Origin: Jeotgalibacillus soli
Lineage (GTDB): Bacteria > Bacillota > Bacilli > Bacillales > Jeotgalibacillaceae
Direction of reading: 5' to 3'
DNA: 64,000 nt
Assembly: GCF_000829435.1 (NCBI RefSeq)
Contig: NZ_JXRP01000013.1
Location: 96,794 to 160,793 of the forward strand
Shown piece after piece: positions 9,197 through 19,247 of this stretch. Below the pieces are notes generated by a model. That model was not told the origin of the DNA, ran no database searches, and worked only from the letters and a program-made list of their open reading frames with translations. Position numbers and translations under genes: made by a program. Position 1 is the stretch's first letter. Each line of letters opens with the position of its first letter.

Positions 9197-9359
9197 GATC
9201 CACCTCCAATGATTAATGCACTTATGTATTCTAAATACTCTGTTTGGTTAGCCGGCATATCACTTGCAAAAGTTGTGAAAAAATTTGTTTTTTATTATTT
9301 GATCCCGATGCACGGCATCTTGACTTGGGTGCAAATAAAAATGTAGCTGGAGGATGGGA

Positions 9360-10333
9360 GTGAAATACGGCGGAGGTCCGTTACTCAATCCTTTCTATCG
9401 GAATATTCATTTTGATTTTATGGATAATTAAGGATATTTTATCTTTTGCAACCGTTCCGTTAAGTGAGTCGCAAACAGCGAGTGGTCAATCAATCCAGCA
9501 GATTAAGATTGAGAGCTCCTCGATTGATCTGAATGTTATTGAGGGAGAACAAAGTGACGTCATTGCAGCTTTTTCAGGTACTGTATGTGAAAATGATCAA
9601 AAACGATATGAAATTCAATTGAAAAAAAAACAATGGGACACTAGAAATTAAAGCGGTTCATAAAAGAAGCAGCTTTTTGGGAGGAGGATTTTCCTTCGAA
9701 GCCTTTTGATCGAAGGAGGTCATGACCGTTGAGATACCGGCTGAATCCTATTCATCAATTGAAGTGAAGACCTCATCTGCAGATCAGGAGACAACGGACC
9801 TAAAAGCTGATCGTTTAACGTTTGTGTCGACTTCTGGAGATATTACATTAGATGGTATTACAGCTGCAGATAGTGTAGAGATGAAATTAAGCAGCGGGGA
9901 TGGATCGCTTAGTGAAGTTCACACAAAAAATCTGACAGTGGATGCTTCGAGCGGAGATATTGTGCTTTTTGATAGCGAATTACCCATTATTACTCTCTCA
10001 ACTAGTTCAGGTGATATAGAATTAAACCATGTAAATGGAAAAGCAACACTTGAGTCTTCTTCTGGAAGGATTGACATTTTACAGGAAAACCTTGACAATG
10101 AATATATTATTTCATCGTCAAGCGGGAATGTGGATTTACAGCTTGATAATAGACCTAAGGCTCTTTCTGTTGATTTTCAAAGTTCTTCTGGAGAGGGTGA
10201 AGTGAACATTTCAAACCTAAATGTAGAAACAATGACAGATCATCACGTTTTGGCTTCTATTGGAAATGAAATACCATTAATTGATGTTCGGACCTCTTCC
10301 GGTGGCTTTGACCTTGGAATTATGAACGAGTAA
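9360..10333 (+). pseudogene. DUF4097 (LiaG-like putative adhesin) gene with frameshifts and a stop
   Basis: The coding content is one N-terminal membrane helix (YSILSIGIFILILWIIKDIL) followed by a beta-solenoid-like region rich in SSSGDI/SSGNV repeats, typical of DUF4097 proteins such as LiaG. The GTG start (GGAGG 6 bases ahead) is out of frame with the helix, implying a change near 9380. A run of nine A at 9622-9630 shifts the frame again, with eight A restoring NNGTLEIKAVHKRSSF. An in-frame TGA at 9707 then separates that from MTVEIPAESYSSIEVKTSS. Residues after 9722 read cleanly for 203 codons. It may be a recent pseudogene or contain assembly errors. Confidence 0.7.
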
Positions 10334-10369
10334 ATAAACGTTTTGTTAGTGTATATAGTGTAAATAAAC

Positions 10370-10405
10370 GGAAAGCTGGGGCAATTACACACCTCGGCTT
10401 TTTAC
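10370..10405 (+). terminator. Weak terminator after the DUF4097 gene
   Basis: AAGCTGGGG pairs loosely with CCTCGGCTT before TTTTTA. Confidence 0.45.
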
Positions 10406-10513
10406 TTTGACAGCTTTTCGGATGCATCTCTATTGAAAGAAAAGGAATGAGCAGGTAGATCGATGGATCGTTTTCGTTTAAGAAGAGACATGTTTTTGGA
10501 GGGGGAGAGATCA

Positions 10514-11992
10514 ATGAAGGGTCAGCGATTGGAAGATAGACTTAATTGGTTAGCTGATGTTACGACAGAGGAGTTAGGTCAATCGATGACAAATGGTGAT
10601 CTTACCTCAGAAGAGCTCGTTCGATTATATATGACGCGTATAATGGAAGATAATCAAAAAGGACGATCCATAAGAGCGATAGCTACACTGAATCCAGAGG
10701 CGATAAGCATTGCAAGAATGTTAGATGCAGAACGCAAGAATGGGATTATCCGAAGTCCGCTGCATGGTGTTCCAATTCTATTGAAGGATAATATTAGTAC
10801 GGCTGATCATATGCCGACTAGTGCAGGTTCATTAGCTTTAGCTGAAAATCGTGCAAAGCAAGATGCTCATCTTGTTCAATTAGTAAGAATAGCTGGAATG
10901 GTTATATTAGGAAAAACAAATATGACAGAATGGGCTAATTTTATGTCTGAACGAATGCCTAATGGCTACAGTTCAAGAGGAGGCCAGGTGTTAAATCCTT
11001 ATAATCCTGGTGTATTTGATGTTGGGGGTTCAAGCTCTGGTTCAGCAGCAGCTGTAGCCTGTGGTTTTGCACCGCTTGCTGTCGGAACAGAGACCACAGG
11101 ATCGATTTTAAACCCTGCATGCCAAAATGGGGTGGTCGGTATAAAACCAACAGTGGGTACAGTCAGCAGAGCAGGGATTATTCCGATTTCCTATACGCAG
11201 GATACAGCAGGTGTATTTGGAATAACGGTGAAGGATGCAGCACTTGCGTTTGCTTCAATTACAGGGCATGATCCTGGAGATCCTGCAACTGGATCATCTC
11301 CATGGCCGGAGCCTACAGCATTCATTTGGAAAGATCAAAAGACGAATGCTATAAAAGGGAAAAGGATTGGCCTTTTGCATAATGAATATTATCCAGAAGC
11401 AACAAAAGATCAAATGAAGATTTTTAAACTAGCAGTAGAAAAACTTAAATCACTCGGTGCAATTATTGTAGAGGACATCATACTGGCATCTCACGGTGAA
11501 CAACTAAATAATCAGGTGCTGATCCATGAGTTTAAGGTAGGGATAGAAGCCTATCTCCAAGATTATGGATCCCGCAGCAATATTCAATCGTTGCAGGATA
11601 TTATTAATTTTAATCTCAACCATAAAGAGCTTGCGTTAGTATATGGCCAAAGTGTATTAGAAGAATCAAATAAGACAAGTGGTACATTGACAGAGGAAGC
11701 ATACCTTGCTGCATTGCAAAAAGATCATTTAGCATCAAAAGAGAATGGACTAGACGAGGCGATGAAGCTGAACCAGGTTGATATTCTATTATCCCCTCAT
11801 GATCATGGAGAGGAATTACCGGCAAAGGCAGGATATCCTTCAATTGCCGTACCAGCAGGGTTTTCTGAGAGAAATGAACCGATCGGTATTACGTTTACAG
11901 GCGGGGCATTCAGCGAGCCGATGTTAATTCCGATTGCACATGCTTTTGAGCTGGCGACAAAGCATCGGAAAATGCCAAGCAGCCATGTTTAG
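10514..11992 (+). CDS. Amidase signature (AS) family amidase
   Basis: A 492-residue enzyme of the amidase signature superfamily. The Ser-cisSer-Lys machinery is visible: the lysine in PILLKDNIST, the glycine/serine-rich GGSSSGSAAAVACG, and the nucleophile region TETTGSI (usually TETDGS). The C-terminus (GYPSIAVPAG, PIGITFTGGAFSEP) is also typical. Such stand-alone amidases hydrolyse small amides or act on peptides. Without GatB/C neighbours, this is not the tRNA amidotransferase subunit. The start follows GGGGGAGAG; an in-frame ATG 51 bases upstream lacks such a site. The substrate is unknown. Confidence 0.82.
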   Translation: MKGQRLEDRLNWLADVTTEELGQSMTNGDLTSEELVRLYMTRIMEDNQKGRSIRAIATLNPEAISIARMLDAERKNGIIRSPLHGVPILLKDNISTADHMPTSAGSLALAENRAKQDAHLVQLVRIAGMVILGKTNMTEWANFMSERMPNGYSSRGGQVLNPYNPGVFDVGGSSSGSAAAVACGFAPLAVGTETTGSILNPACQNGVVGIKPTVGTVSRAGIIPISYTQDTAGVFGITVKDAALAFASITGHDPGDPATGSSPWPEPTAFIWKDQKTNAIKGKRIGLLHNEYYPEATKDQMKIFKLAVEKLKSLGAIIVEDIILASHGEQLNNQVLIHEFKVGIEAYLQDYGSRSNIQSLQDIINFNLNHKELALVYGQSVLEESNKTSGTLTEEAYLAALQKDHLASKENGLDEAMKLNQVDILLSPHDHGEELPAKAGYPSIAVPAGFSERNEPIGITFTGGAFSEPMLIPIAHAFELATKHRKMPSSHV

Positions 11993-12162
11993 TCTGAATA
12001 AATATAATAGAAACGCGGTGGGATTTTCCTAATCGGATGGAATCATTGATAGGAACAAATTCAATATGCATCCGTTTACTCCTTCAATTTAACAGGTGAA
12101 ATGGTAAATCGATCTACTCATATTTTTTGATTGTTTCATTTGGATATAATTTCAGCAAATGA

Positions 12163-12196
12163 AAAATGCTTCCGGAAAGCCTGGAAGCATTTTTGG
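12163..12196. terminator. Bidirectional terminator between the amidase and ade
   Basis: AAATGCTTCC and GGAAGCATTT form a stem with A runs on one side and T runs on the other. Confidence 0.8.
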
Positions 12197-12199
12197 TTC

Positions 12200-13951
12200 C
12201 TAAACGTTTATATGACTGAAGGATTCAACATGAAAAAGTCCCATGTCCGTTAGCTTCAGTGAGGGAATTACAGGTAAGGCGAGAAAAGAAAGTGATAAAA
12301 AGTGATTAAAGTCCGCATTCGGTGATACAAGCTCGAGTCCATGATGGACTGAAGTCATTTCATTTGCAGCAGCTTCATATTTTTTTATCGACATAAGACC
12401 TGCAAGCTGCAGCTCCATTTGACCGACAATCTGTGCATCTTTTACGACAACAAGCCCTCCCTGAATTTCTTTTAAATGATTCATTGCGAGTAGGATCGCT
12501 TCATCTGATGTACCTGCTGTGATCATATTATGGGAGTCGTGTGCGACGGTTGATGCAATGGCGCTGTTGGCAGTAAGCTTCAAGCCTTTCACAATCCCAG
12601 TTCCAACAGTGCCAAGGGAATGATGACGTTCAGCGACCACAAGCTTTTGTAAATCATGCTCAGCTGATGGAAGGAAATATCCTTCCTGGTCCGTTGGAAC
12701 GGTCTCTTTAAGATAGCGAGTAATGATCTGGTTTGGGATGATTTCGATGATATTTGCTTTCGACTCAGCAGGCTTTATCTGAATTTGTGACTGATCAAGA
12801 GGCAGCATATTTACTGATTCAATACAGCCTTCCAAATGCTCGGTTGTATAGGCCCATTCATTTATTAGTTTCTGATTTTCAGCGATTAATTTTCCATCCT
12901 TGAAGACCTTATTAATTTTCACTTGATTAAGGTCGTCTATTATGAGCAAATCGGCTTTCATCCCTGGGGAAACGGCTCCGCGATCATGAAGATCATAGCC
13001 CTGGGCAACATTTAATGTAGCCATTTGATAAGCGATTAATGGATCCAATCCTAGTCTTATGGCCTCTTTAACGGAGTGATTGATGCTGCCTTCATTTATA
13101 AGCTCATCTAGATGTTTATCATCTGTACAAAATGAAAAACGATGTGCATTTCGTTCGTTGATGGCTTTAATCAGCTCAGGAAGGTTTTTTGAGCCGGATC
13201 CTTGTCGAACCATTACCCTCATTCCGAGTCTTACACGTTCAAGTGCTTCTTCAGCCGTTACGCATTCATGGTCATTACGGATGCCAGCTGCTAAATAACC
13301 GTTAATTTCAGTCGTTGTTAACCCTGCAAGGTGCCCGTCTATTTTAGCGTGATGGCGGTGTGCAGCCTGCAGCTTGTTAATCATATCAGGGTCTGCATTC
13401 ATGACAGCAGGATAATCCATTACCTCAGCAAGTCCAATGACCCTCGGATGCTCGTAAAAGGGCTCTAAATCCTGTGCGCGTATTACGGCTCCTGAATGTT
13501 CAAATGAAGTGGAGGGAACACATGAAGGCAGGACAAAGAATATATCCATTGGAGCATGCTCAGAATTTGTAAGCATATAAGAAAGACCTTTTGTACCTAG
13601 TACATTCGCAATTTCGTGTGGATCTGTAATGATCGTTGTGACACCATGAGGCAGCATCACCTTTGCAAATTCGGAGGGTGTAAGTGTCGAGGATTCGATA
13701 TGTATATGTCCGTCTATAAAGGCGGGTGAGACAAACTGTCCTTTGGCGTCTACTATTTCATGACCTTCATTGTAATCACCAATGGCAGCAATGACACCAT
13801 CAATAATGGCAATATCTCCGGATGTGATTTCTAGTGTGTATACATTGATAATTTGTGCGTTTTTAATGACTAGGTCTGCAGGCATTCTTTTTGCAGCGAC
13901 AGCTATACGTCTGGCTAACTCATTGTTTGTTGGCGGCGTTATTTTTGTCAA
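12200..13951 (-). CDS. ade: Adenine deaminase
   Basis: A 583-residue amidohydrolase that converts adenine to hypoxanthine and ammonia in purine salvage. The metal-binding HIHIESS motif lies in GHIHIESSTLTPSEFAKVML, followed by TTIITDPHEIANVLG. The later segments AVSPGMKADLLI and TVAHDSHNMI match bacterial Ade/YerA-type proteins, and length is as usual (about 577-590). The TTG start is used because AGAGGAG lies 8 bases upstream; 14 further in-frame codons have no ribosome site. It is monocistronic, and no purine-riboswitch pattern was found in its leader. Confidence 0.92.
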   Translation of the reverse strand: MTKITPPTNNELARRIAVAAKRMPADLVIKNAQIINVYTLEITSGDIAIIDGVIAAIGDYNEGHEIVDAKGQFVSPAFIDGHIHIESSTLTPSEFAKVMLPHGVTTIITDPHEIANVLGTKGLSYMLTNSEHAPMDIFFVLPSCVPSTSFEHSGAVIRAQDLEPFYEHPRVIGLAEVMDYPAVMNADPDMINKLQAAHRHHAKIDGHLAGLTTTEINGYLAAGIRNDHECVTAEEALERVRLGMRVMVRQGSGSKNLPELIKAINERNAHRFSFCTDDKHLDELINEGSINHSVKEAIRLGLDPLIAYQMATLNVAQGYDLHDRGAVSPGMKADLLIIDDLNQVKINKVFKDGKLIAENQKLINEWAYTTEHLEGCIESVNMLPLDQSQIQIKPAESKANIIEIIPNQIITRYLKETVPTDQEGYFLPSAEHDLQKLVVAERHHSLGTVGTGIVKGLKLTANSAIASTVAHDSHNMITAGTSDEAILLAMNHLKEIQGGLVVVKDAQIVGQMELQLAGLMSIKKYEAAANEMTSVHHGLELVSPNADFNHFLSLSFLALPVIPSLKLTDMGLFHVESFSHINV

Positions 13952-14149
13952 TATGATGACTCCTCTCAAAATAGCATAAAAGCCCGTGTCCATTTATGAC
14001 CACGGATCATTTTAAAAACACTTCATATGCGGAGCCGGCCTTTCAACAAGGTAAGGGATTATAAGCTGATATTGTTCCGTTCGAAGTGTGTAAATGGTTA
14101 ATTGTGAATTTTAGACTAGAGTGAATCATATGTCAATGAACATAAAATA

Positions 14150-14650
14150 ATTGGATAAAATGAAAGATTCATAACTAAAGGGCATTTAGCTAATCTGGTC
14201 TCTATTTTCACGATGCATGTCGATTGGACTTTAATTATCAAGGCTTGGCTTATCTTCTGTTGATCCCTCGGCAGCTGCTGCTATTAAAGCCGACACGATT
14301 ATATTTGCTGTTTTTTTATATGGATGGTTAAGCAAAGAGTTACGCTTTATCATGATCCATTGATGAGATGGATCGCTTTATTAAACGCGCGGGAATTATC
14401 TGCTTATACATTCTTTTTCCCGCTGGCTAATATACTACTAATAAATTGATGGATCAAAAACGTTTGTCAAATTCCATTTTATTGTCAAATGATAGGTATG
14501 CGCCTTACCAGGTGTTTTAGCTATCATTTGCTACCCGTTTTTTCCTGTATCAATTTCTGGCCTAACTATTATAGGAGAATTTGTGCTTCTAAGCTTTATC
14601 CTTTTGTTTACTAAAAATTGTATAAAGTTGAGATTAATATTTTGAATTTT
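14150..14650 (+). pseudogene. Decayed membrane-protein gene, family not identified
   Basis: Three blocks in different plus-strand frames read as consecutive membrane segments: TIIFAVFLYGWLSKELRFIM, then RWIALLNARELSAYTFFFPL, then LPGVLAIICYPFFPVSISGL followed by TIIGEFVLLSFILLF. Several stops and frame changes separate them, and no start with a ribosome site remains. The amino-acid character (hydrophobic, YPFFP, ALLN) is too protein-like for chance, but I cannot name the family. It lies upstream of the ktrAB riboswitch in an otherwise gene-free kilobase. Confidence 0.45.
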
Positions 14651-14759
14651 TTGTCATATTTTTGCGGAAAAAAGGGAAATAAATTTTTAATTTTCCTCTT
14701 TACTCTACCTTATGAGGGGAGTATGATTGCTTTCATGATAAACATTCTAGATCGCTTAA

Positions 14760-14912
14760 TTCCTGTGTTTTGGAAGCGGAGGATCCACTAAGGCCGATAT
14801 TCGGCTAGGGGTGAAATCTTGTTTTCTGCAAGATGGGGCTACTCTCATGGTCCTAATCCGACAGCTAACTTCGCAAGCGTGTTAAGAGAGGATGAAACTT
14901 GTGAGCCGTTAG
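14760..14912 (+). ncRNA. ydaO/yuaA-type c-di-AMP riboswitch upstream of ktrAB
   Basis: The conserved blocks of this class appear in order: GGAGGATCCA, GGGGTGAAATC, GGGGCTACTC, CCTAATCCGACAGCTAAC, CGCAAGCG and AAGAGAGGATGAAACTTG. The class was first defined upstream of ydaO and yuaA (ktrA), and it shuts off K+ uptake genes when c-di-AMP is high. A terminator hairpin follows directly, so control is by transcription termination. Confidence 0.93.
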
Positions 14913-14917
14913 TGATG

Positions 14918-14946
14918 ACCACAGGACATTTCCTTGTGGTTTTTTT
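14918..14946 (+). terminator. Terminator of the c-di-AMP riboswitch
   Basis: ACCACAGG pairs with CCTTGTGGT and is followed by TTTTTT. Confidence 0.88.
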
Positions 14947-15011
14947 GTTCATTTTACATGTAATCAATGGTGATTAGGTAAGATAGGAATAGAAAAGGAT
15001 GATGATTCATC

Positions 15012-15668
15012 ATGAAAAAACAGTTTGCTGTATTAGGTTTAGGCAGCTTTGGCGGGCATTTAGTGGAGGCATTTCATGAGATTGGTGCAGATGTATTTGC
15101 AATGGACCGAAATGCTGATCTTGTGGATCGCTATAGTGATATTGCCACCCATGTTATCCATGGGGATGCACAGGATGAACAGCTGCTTATGCAAGCAGGC
15201 ATTCGCAATTTCGATTTAGTCGTGGTGTCTTTTGGGGAAAATATTGAAGCAAGTATTCTAACGACCATTATCTTGTCAGATTTGGGCGTTAAAGAGATAT
15301 GGGTCAAAGCATCAAGCTTGTACCATCAAAAAGTATTAGAAAAAATTGGCGCTACAAGGGTGATTCGTCCAGAACGTGATATGGCTACAAGGATCGCTCA
15401 TCGACTCACATCTGATCACTTCATAGACTATATCGAACTTTCCGATGTCCATTCAATGGTTGAAATTAAAGCGACACCTAAAATCTGCGGAAAATCGATT
15501 GCAGGTCTTAATATTCGTAACCGATTTGGCTGTAACATCGTTGGGATTTATCGCGCGCATGATATGATCATTTCTCCAACAGCAGAAGAAAAAATTTTGG
15601 TAGGGGATGTACTGATTGTGATTGGTGAAAATCGATGCTTGCATCGATTTGAAAAACAAGGAGTGTAA
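15012..15668 (+). CDS. ktrA: Ktr potassium uptake system regulatory subunit KtrA
   Basis: A 218-residue cytosolic RCK protein that gates the KtrB channel. The Rossmann dinucleotide motif is FAVLGLGSFGGHLVE near the N-terminus, with Asp34-type acidic residues binding the nucleotide (AMDRNADLVD). The RCK-C domain occupies roughly residues 135-218. ATP or ADP at the N domain and c-di-AMP at the C domain control opening in the known protein. It is the first gene of the riboswitch-controlled operon, 5 bases from ktrB. Confidence 0.93.
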   Translation: MKKQFAVLGLGSFGGHLVEAFHEIGADVFAMDRNADLVDRYSDIATHVIHGDAQDEQLLMQAGIRNFDLVVVSFGENIEASILTTIILSDLGVKEIWVKASSLYHQKVLEKIGATRVIRPERDMATRIAHRLTSDHFIDYIELSDVHSMVEIKATPKICGKSIAGLNIRNRFGCNIVGIYRAHDMIISPTAEEKILVGDVLIVIGENRCLHRFEKQGV

Positions 15669-15673
15669 CCCAT

Positions 15674-16993
15674 TTGAAGAAGAAGCGTTCATTCTCACCA
15701 CCTCAATTATTAATTGGATTATTCGGTGTCAGCATCCTGATCGGCACGTTTCTTCTTAAATTGCCAATCGCACATACGACTTCAATTAGCTGGCTCGATG
15801 CTCTTTTTACAGCGGTATCTGCTATTACGGTGACGGGTCTTGTTGTGGTGGACACAGGGACTGTCTATACACTCTTTGGGCAGTTTGTTATTCTGGGACT
15901 CATCCAGCTGGGTGGGTTAGGCATTATGACATTTGCCGTTCTTATTTTTCTAATGCTTGGACGGAAGATTGGTTACAGAGGACGGTTAATTGTTCAGCAA
16001 TCACTCAATCAAAATGACGCAGGCGGCATTATCCGCCTAGCAATACGTTTAGCTGTTTTTTCCTTTATCATTCAGTTTTTTGCGATTGGTTTATTATCCA
16101 CTGTCTGGGTGCCTGAGCTTGGGTTATGGAAAGGTCTTTATTTCAGTCTTTTTCATGCTGTATCAGCTTTTAACAACGCTGGGTTTGGGCTGCTACCTGA
16201 TAATTTGGTGGCTTATGTAGGAAATCCAATCATCAATCTTGTCATCTCAGGGTTATTAATATTAGGTGGAATAGGCTTTACGGTATTAGTTGATATGTGG
16301 CGTTCCAAAACAATTCGTCAATGGAGTCTTCATACAAAAATAATGATTGTGGGAACTATTGTTATCAATGCAGTTGCAATGCTTTTTATCTTTTTTACTG
16401 AATGGAAAAATCCGAATTCAATAGGGACGCTTCCTTTGAAGGATAAGCTATGGGCATCCTATTTCCAAGCAGTTAGTCCGAGAACAGCCGGCTTTAATAC
16501 AATTGATTTGACGGGTCTGGATGATGCAACGATCTTTTTTATGATTGTTCTAATGTTTATTGGGGCAGGAAGCGCTTCAACAGGCGGAGGAATCAAGCTC
16601 ACTACATTCATTATTATTTTACTTGCAACGCTGGCTTTTTTCCGCAGCAAGCATGAGCTTACGATCTTTAATCGAGAGATCAGACAAGAGCTGATTTTTA
16701 AATCATTAGCCATTGCAATGAGCAGCGTATTGCTGGTCGTCGGTGCTTTATTTATCTTAACGCACACAGAGCATGATGTTAATTTTTTGACAATCTTATT
16801 TGAAGTTGTGTCCGCATTTGGAACGGTTGGGTTATCGTTGGGAATCACAGCTAAATTGACGGTTTTTGGGAAAATAGTCATTATTATCGTCATGTTTGCA
16901 GGGAAGCTTGGTCCATTAACACTTGTCTTCTCCATTACGCGTCCGGATAAACGTAAAATTAAATTTCCTAAAGGTGATGTATTGGCGGGATAA
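15674..16993 (+). CDS. ktrB: Ktr potassium uptake system channel subunit KtrB
   Basis: A 439-residue TrkH/KtrB-family protein made of four M1-P-M2 repeats. Selectivity-filter stretches are visible as TAVSAITVTGLVV, HAVSAFNNAGFGL, QAVSPRTAGFNTI and EVVSAFGTVGLSLG, and the gating-loop region is IGAGSASTGGGIK. It imports K+ coupled to Na+. The TTG start follows AAGGAGTG within the end of ktrA, indicating translational coupling. Confidence 0.93.
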   Translation: MKKKRSFSPPQLLIGLFGVSILIGTFLLKLPIAHTTSISWLDALFTAVSAITVTGLVVVDTGTVYTLFGQFVILGLIQLGGLGIMTFAVLIFLMLGRKIGYRGRLIVQQSLNQNDAGGIIRLAIRLAVFSFIIQFFAIGLLSTVWVPELGLWKGLYFSLFHAVSAFNNAGFGLLPDNLVAYVGNPIINLVISGLLILGGIGFTVLVDMWRSKTIRQWSLHTKIMIVGTIVINAVAMLFIFFTEWKNPNSIGTLPLKDKLWASYFQAVSPRTAGFNTIDLTGLDDATIFFMIVLMFIGAGSASTGGGIKLTTFIIILLATLAFFRSKHELTIFNREIRQELIFKSLAIAMSSVLLVVGALFILTHTEHDVNFLTILFEVVSAFGTVGLSLGITAKLTVFGKIVIIIVMFAGKLGPLTLVFSITRPDKRKIKFPKGDVLAG

Positions 16994-17054
16994 CAATAGC
17001 AAGAGAGCTGTTTTTACGTCAACAAATGGCGTAAAAACAGCTCTCTTGCTATTG
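16994..17054. terminator. 61-base hairpin between ktrB and the converging SRAP gene
   Basis: Perfect 25-base arms (outer CAATAGCAAGAGAGCTG) enclose an 11-base loop. T and A runs are inside the stem, so it can stop transcription from both sides. Confidence 0.75.
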
Positions 17055-17082
17055 CCGGATTGAATATATGGAAATGCTTATT

Positions 17083-17712
17083 TTATGTAAAAAAAGTAGG
17101 AGAAACAGGCTCCATTTGCAGCTGACTGCTAGGCAGCGGTGTAAGAAGAGCTTGCAATGCTTCTTTGGACGATCGAGCTGACAGCCATGCGGTATAGTCA
17201 TCTGGCTGTAAGATTACCGGCATTCGATCATGAACAGCCGACATTTTATCGTTTGGTGTTGTTGTAATGATGGTACAGCTGCGTATGAGATTGTCTCCAT
17301 TTCGCCATGATTCCCAAAGCCCAGCAAAAGCGAATACAGAGTGTTCAGCAGGATGAATTCTGTACGGCTGTTTTATTTTTGGCGTTTTTTTATGCCATTC
17401 ATAAAAAGCAGTGGCTGGTATAATACAGCGTTTTGATTGAAATGCGTTTCGAAAGCTCGGTTTTTGATGCACGGTTTCTGCTCTGGCATTAAACGTTTTA
17501 TAACCGATTTTTGCGTCCTGTGCAAAGGAAGGGATGAGTCCCCATTTAAACGAGACGGGATATCTAAGTTCATTTACTTCAACAATCGCCATTACGTCCT
17601 GAGAAGGGGTTATATTTTGACTTGGCGTATAATGAAAGTCGTCTCTCATAATAAAGTGAAAATGGGTCTGCAGATCAGCAAACGCTTCTACTAATGAAAA
17701 TCGTCCACACAT
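17083..17712 (-). CDS. SRAP/HMCES-family abasic-site processing protein
   Basis: A 209-residue SOS-response-associated peptidase family protein (YedK, YoqW, YobE). The defining Cys2 is present in MCGRFSL; this residue forms a thiazolidine crosslink with abasic sites in single-stranded DNA. Other family residues are NARAETV, the glutamate in FYEWHKK and the histidine in VHDRMPVIL. Length is normal. GAGAGG precedes the ATG. It lies 13 bases after the nucleotidyltransferase gene, so they are probably cotranscribed. Confidence 0.92.
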   Translation of the reverse strand: MCGRFSLVEAFADLQTHFHFIMRDDFHYTPSQNITPSQDVMAIVEVNELRYPVSFKWGLIPSFAQDAKIGYKTFNARAETVHQKPSFRNAFQSKRCIIPATAFYEWHKKTPKIKQPYRIHPAEHSVFAFAGLWESWRNGDNLIRSCTIITTTPNDKMSAVHDRMPVILQPDDYTAWLSARSSKEALQALLTPLPSSQLQMEPVSPTFFT

Positions 17713-17725
17713 AATAACCTCTCCT

Positions 17726-18490
17726 CTACTCCTTTAAGCTCCTTGCCGGAGGCAGCATTTGAAGCATGGAAGTCGCAAAAAAGATTAGTGATGCTTCGTT
17801 CCATGCACTCGGAGCAGGCTGGCCACGGTAAACAAGAAGACATTCCTCCACCAGCTCGTGAAAAGCTCCCGGCAGTAGATTCACTGCCCATTCTCCTGCT
17901 TCTTTCTTAGAGGATATGACTCCTTCTTGAACGTAATACAATATTCGGCAAAGATTTAATACATAATAAACCGGATCCTTTAAAATATCCTCTTTGACAT
18001 TTTCAACATCTCGTAAAATTGAATCTAAATAGCGCTCTTCAGATACATAGCCAAACACTTCAGGGATCGGCTCACCATATAGACAGATACCTCGTTCTTT
18101 TATCATCATAAAATGAGCCACCAAGTCATAATCAACGTCTGTATCAAGTGCTCGGTAGGGAACAGTCTCATAGTGTTTTCTCAAGGATTCGCTATAATGC
18201 AATTCAAAAGGTGTAGGGTAAGGAATCAGCTTTGTATGCTGATGCAGCACGATGCTTACTTCGACTCCTCTTAATGGAACTCTTGGATAGGTAAGCAAAC
18301 GTTCAATGATTGCATGCTTCATTTTACTTGTTGGAGCCTGTTCCACAACAACCACTAAATCTACATCACTTCTGCTAATATGATAGCCGGTCATGGCTAG
18401 AGAACCATGCAGATAAACACCAGTTAAAGAATCTCCGCATTCTTCAGCAAAAATGTCTGTCAGTTCTTCCAGCATTTGATCAACATTCAT
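17726..18490 (-). CDS. AadA-like nucleotidyltransferase with DUF4111 domain
   Basis: A 254-residue protein with a polymerase-beta-type nucleotidyltransferase core, G29-S30 then D42-x-D44 (HGSLAMTGY, SRSDVDLVVVV), and a C-terminal helical DUF4111 domain as in aminoglycoside adenylyltransferases. Many chromosomal homologues have no shown resistance role, so I call only the family. The motif is complete and the enzyme should be active. It precedes the SRAP gene in the same direction. Confidence 0.75.
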   Translation of the reverse strand: MNVDQMLEELTDIFAEECGDSLTGVYLHGSLAMTGYHISRSDVDLVVVVEQAPTSKMKHAIIERLLTYPRVPLRGVEVSIVLHQHTKLIPYPTPFELHYSESLRKHYETVPYRALDTDVDYDLVAHFMMIKERGICLYGEPIPEVFGYVSEERYLDSILRDVENVKEDILKDPVYYVLNLCRILYYVQEGVISSKKEAGEWAVNLLPGAFHELVEECLLVYRGQPAPSAWNEASLIFFATSMLQMLPPARSLKE

Positions 18491-18762
18491 TCGTTGGTCA
18501 ACTCCTTTACTACAATACTTGTCTTATCGCATATATATTTTCAAGCAGGATGCTCTATGAATCATACGGTATGATTTATTTTACCATAGTAAAATATAGA
18601 CTTTAACTAATATACGATTGTAAATAAAAAGTAGGAAGGGATAGTTATTCGATAATATTGAAAAATTATACTTTTTACTTTTTAAGGGAATTCGTTGATT
18701 TACTTCGAATGACGAAGGATAATGAGAGATGTCAGAATTAATAGATTTAAGGGGCATTTACA

Positions 18763-19247
18763 ATGAAGAAAAAATTAATGGCGTTTGCTCTATTTGCAGC
18801 GATGGTTTTAGCAGCTTGTTCTGCAGATAACGAGCTGAAGAGTCACAAGCAGACACTGACAATGAAACAGAAGAAACAGAAGAAACGGCAGCTGAAGAAG
18901 CAACAGAAGAGCCGGCACTTAATATAGTTGGAGATGAAGTAGAATTTGGTTCTGCAGTTGTAACAGTGACAACTACAGGGGTGGTACAAGCACTTGAAGA
19001 AGCGGATCGTGTATATGAAATCGTATTTTCTGTTACAAACAACGGCGAAGAGGATCTAACGCTTACCAGTGAGCAATTTTCATTTGCTAGCCTGGAGGGT
19101 GAAATGAAAGAAGAGTACGCAGCAGAAGGAGCTTTTGAACTGACTGTTCCAACGGGTGAGACAGCTGAAGGAGCTATACGGTACGTTGCTTCACAAACAT
19201 CGGCTTTTGAGCTGATTGGGACAATTAATGAAGAAGAGAAAACATGA
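18763..19247 (+). pseudogene. DUF4352-like lipoprotein gene with a one-base frameshift
   Basis: The gene starts with a lipoprotein signal ending LAACS (Cys19). Near 18830 the frame moves: the original frame turns into a Lys-rich string and stops, while the next frame continues as an acidic linker (AEESQADTDNETEE) and then a beta-rich domain, VGDEVEFGSAVVTV onward, resembling DUF4352 surface lipoproteins. Adding or removing one base at about 18830 would restore a protein of about 160 residues, so the lesion is young or a sequence error. Confidence 0.7.

Noticed and set aside
14142..14760. Purine riboswitch for ade
   Set aside because: The ade gene faces left with only AT-rich sequence and membrane-protein debris upstream; no purine aptamer core was found.
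16459..16935. 158-codon minus-strand frame within ktrB
   Set aside because: Shadow frame inside a clear KtrB coding region without ribosome site.
17726..18490. Acquired aminoglycoside resistance gene
   Set aside because: The nucleotidyltransferase fold is clear, but there is no mobile element around it and chromosomal homologues are common; resistance is not supported.
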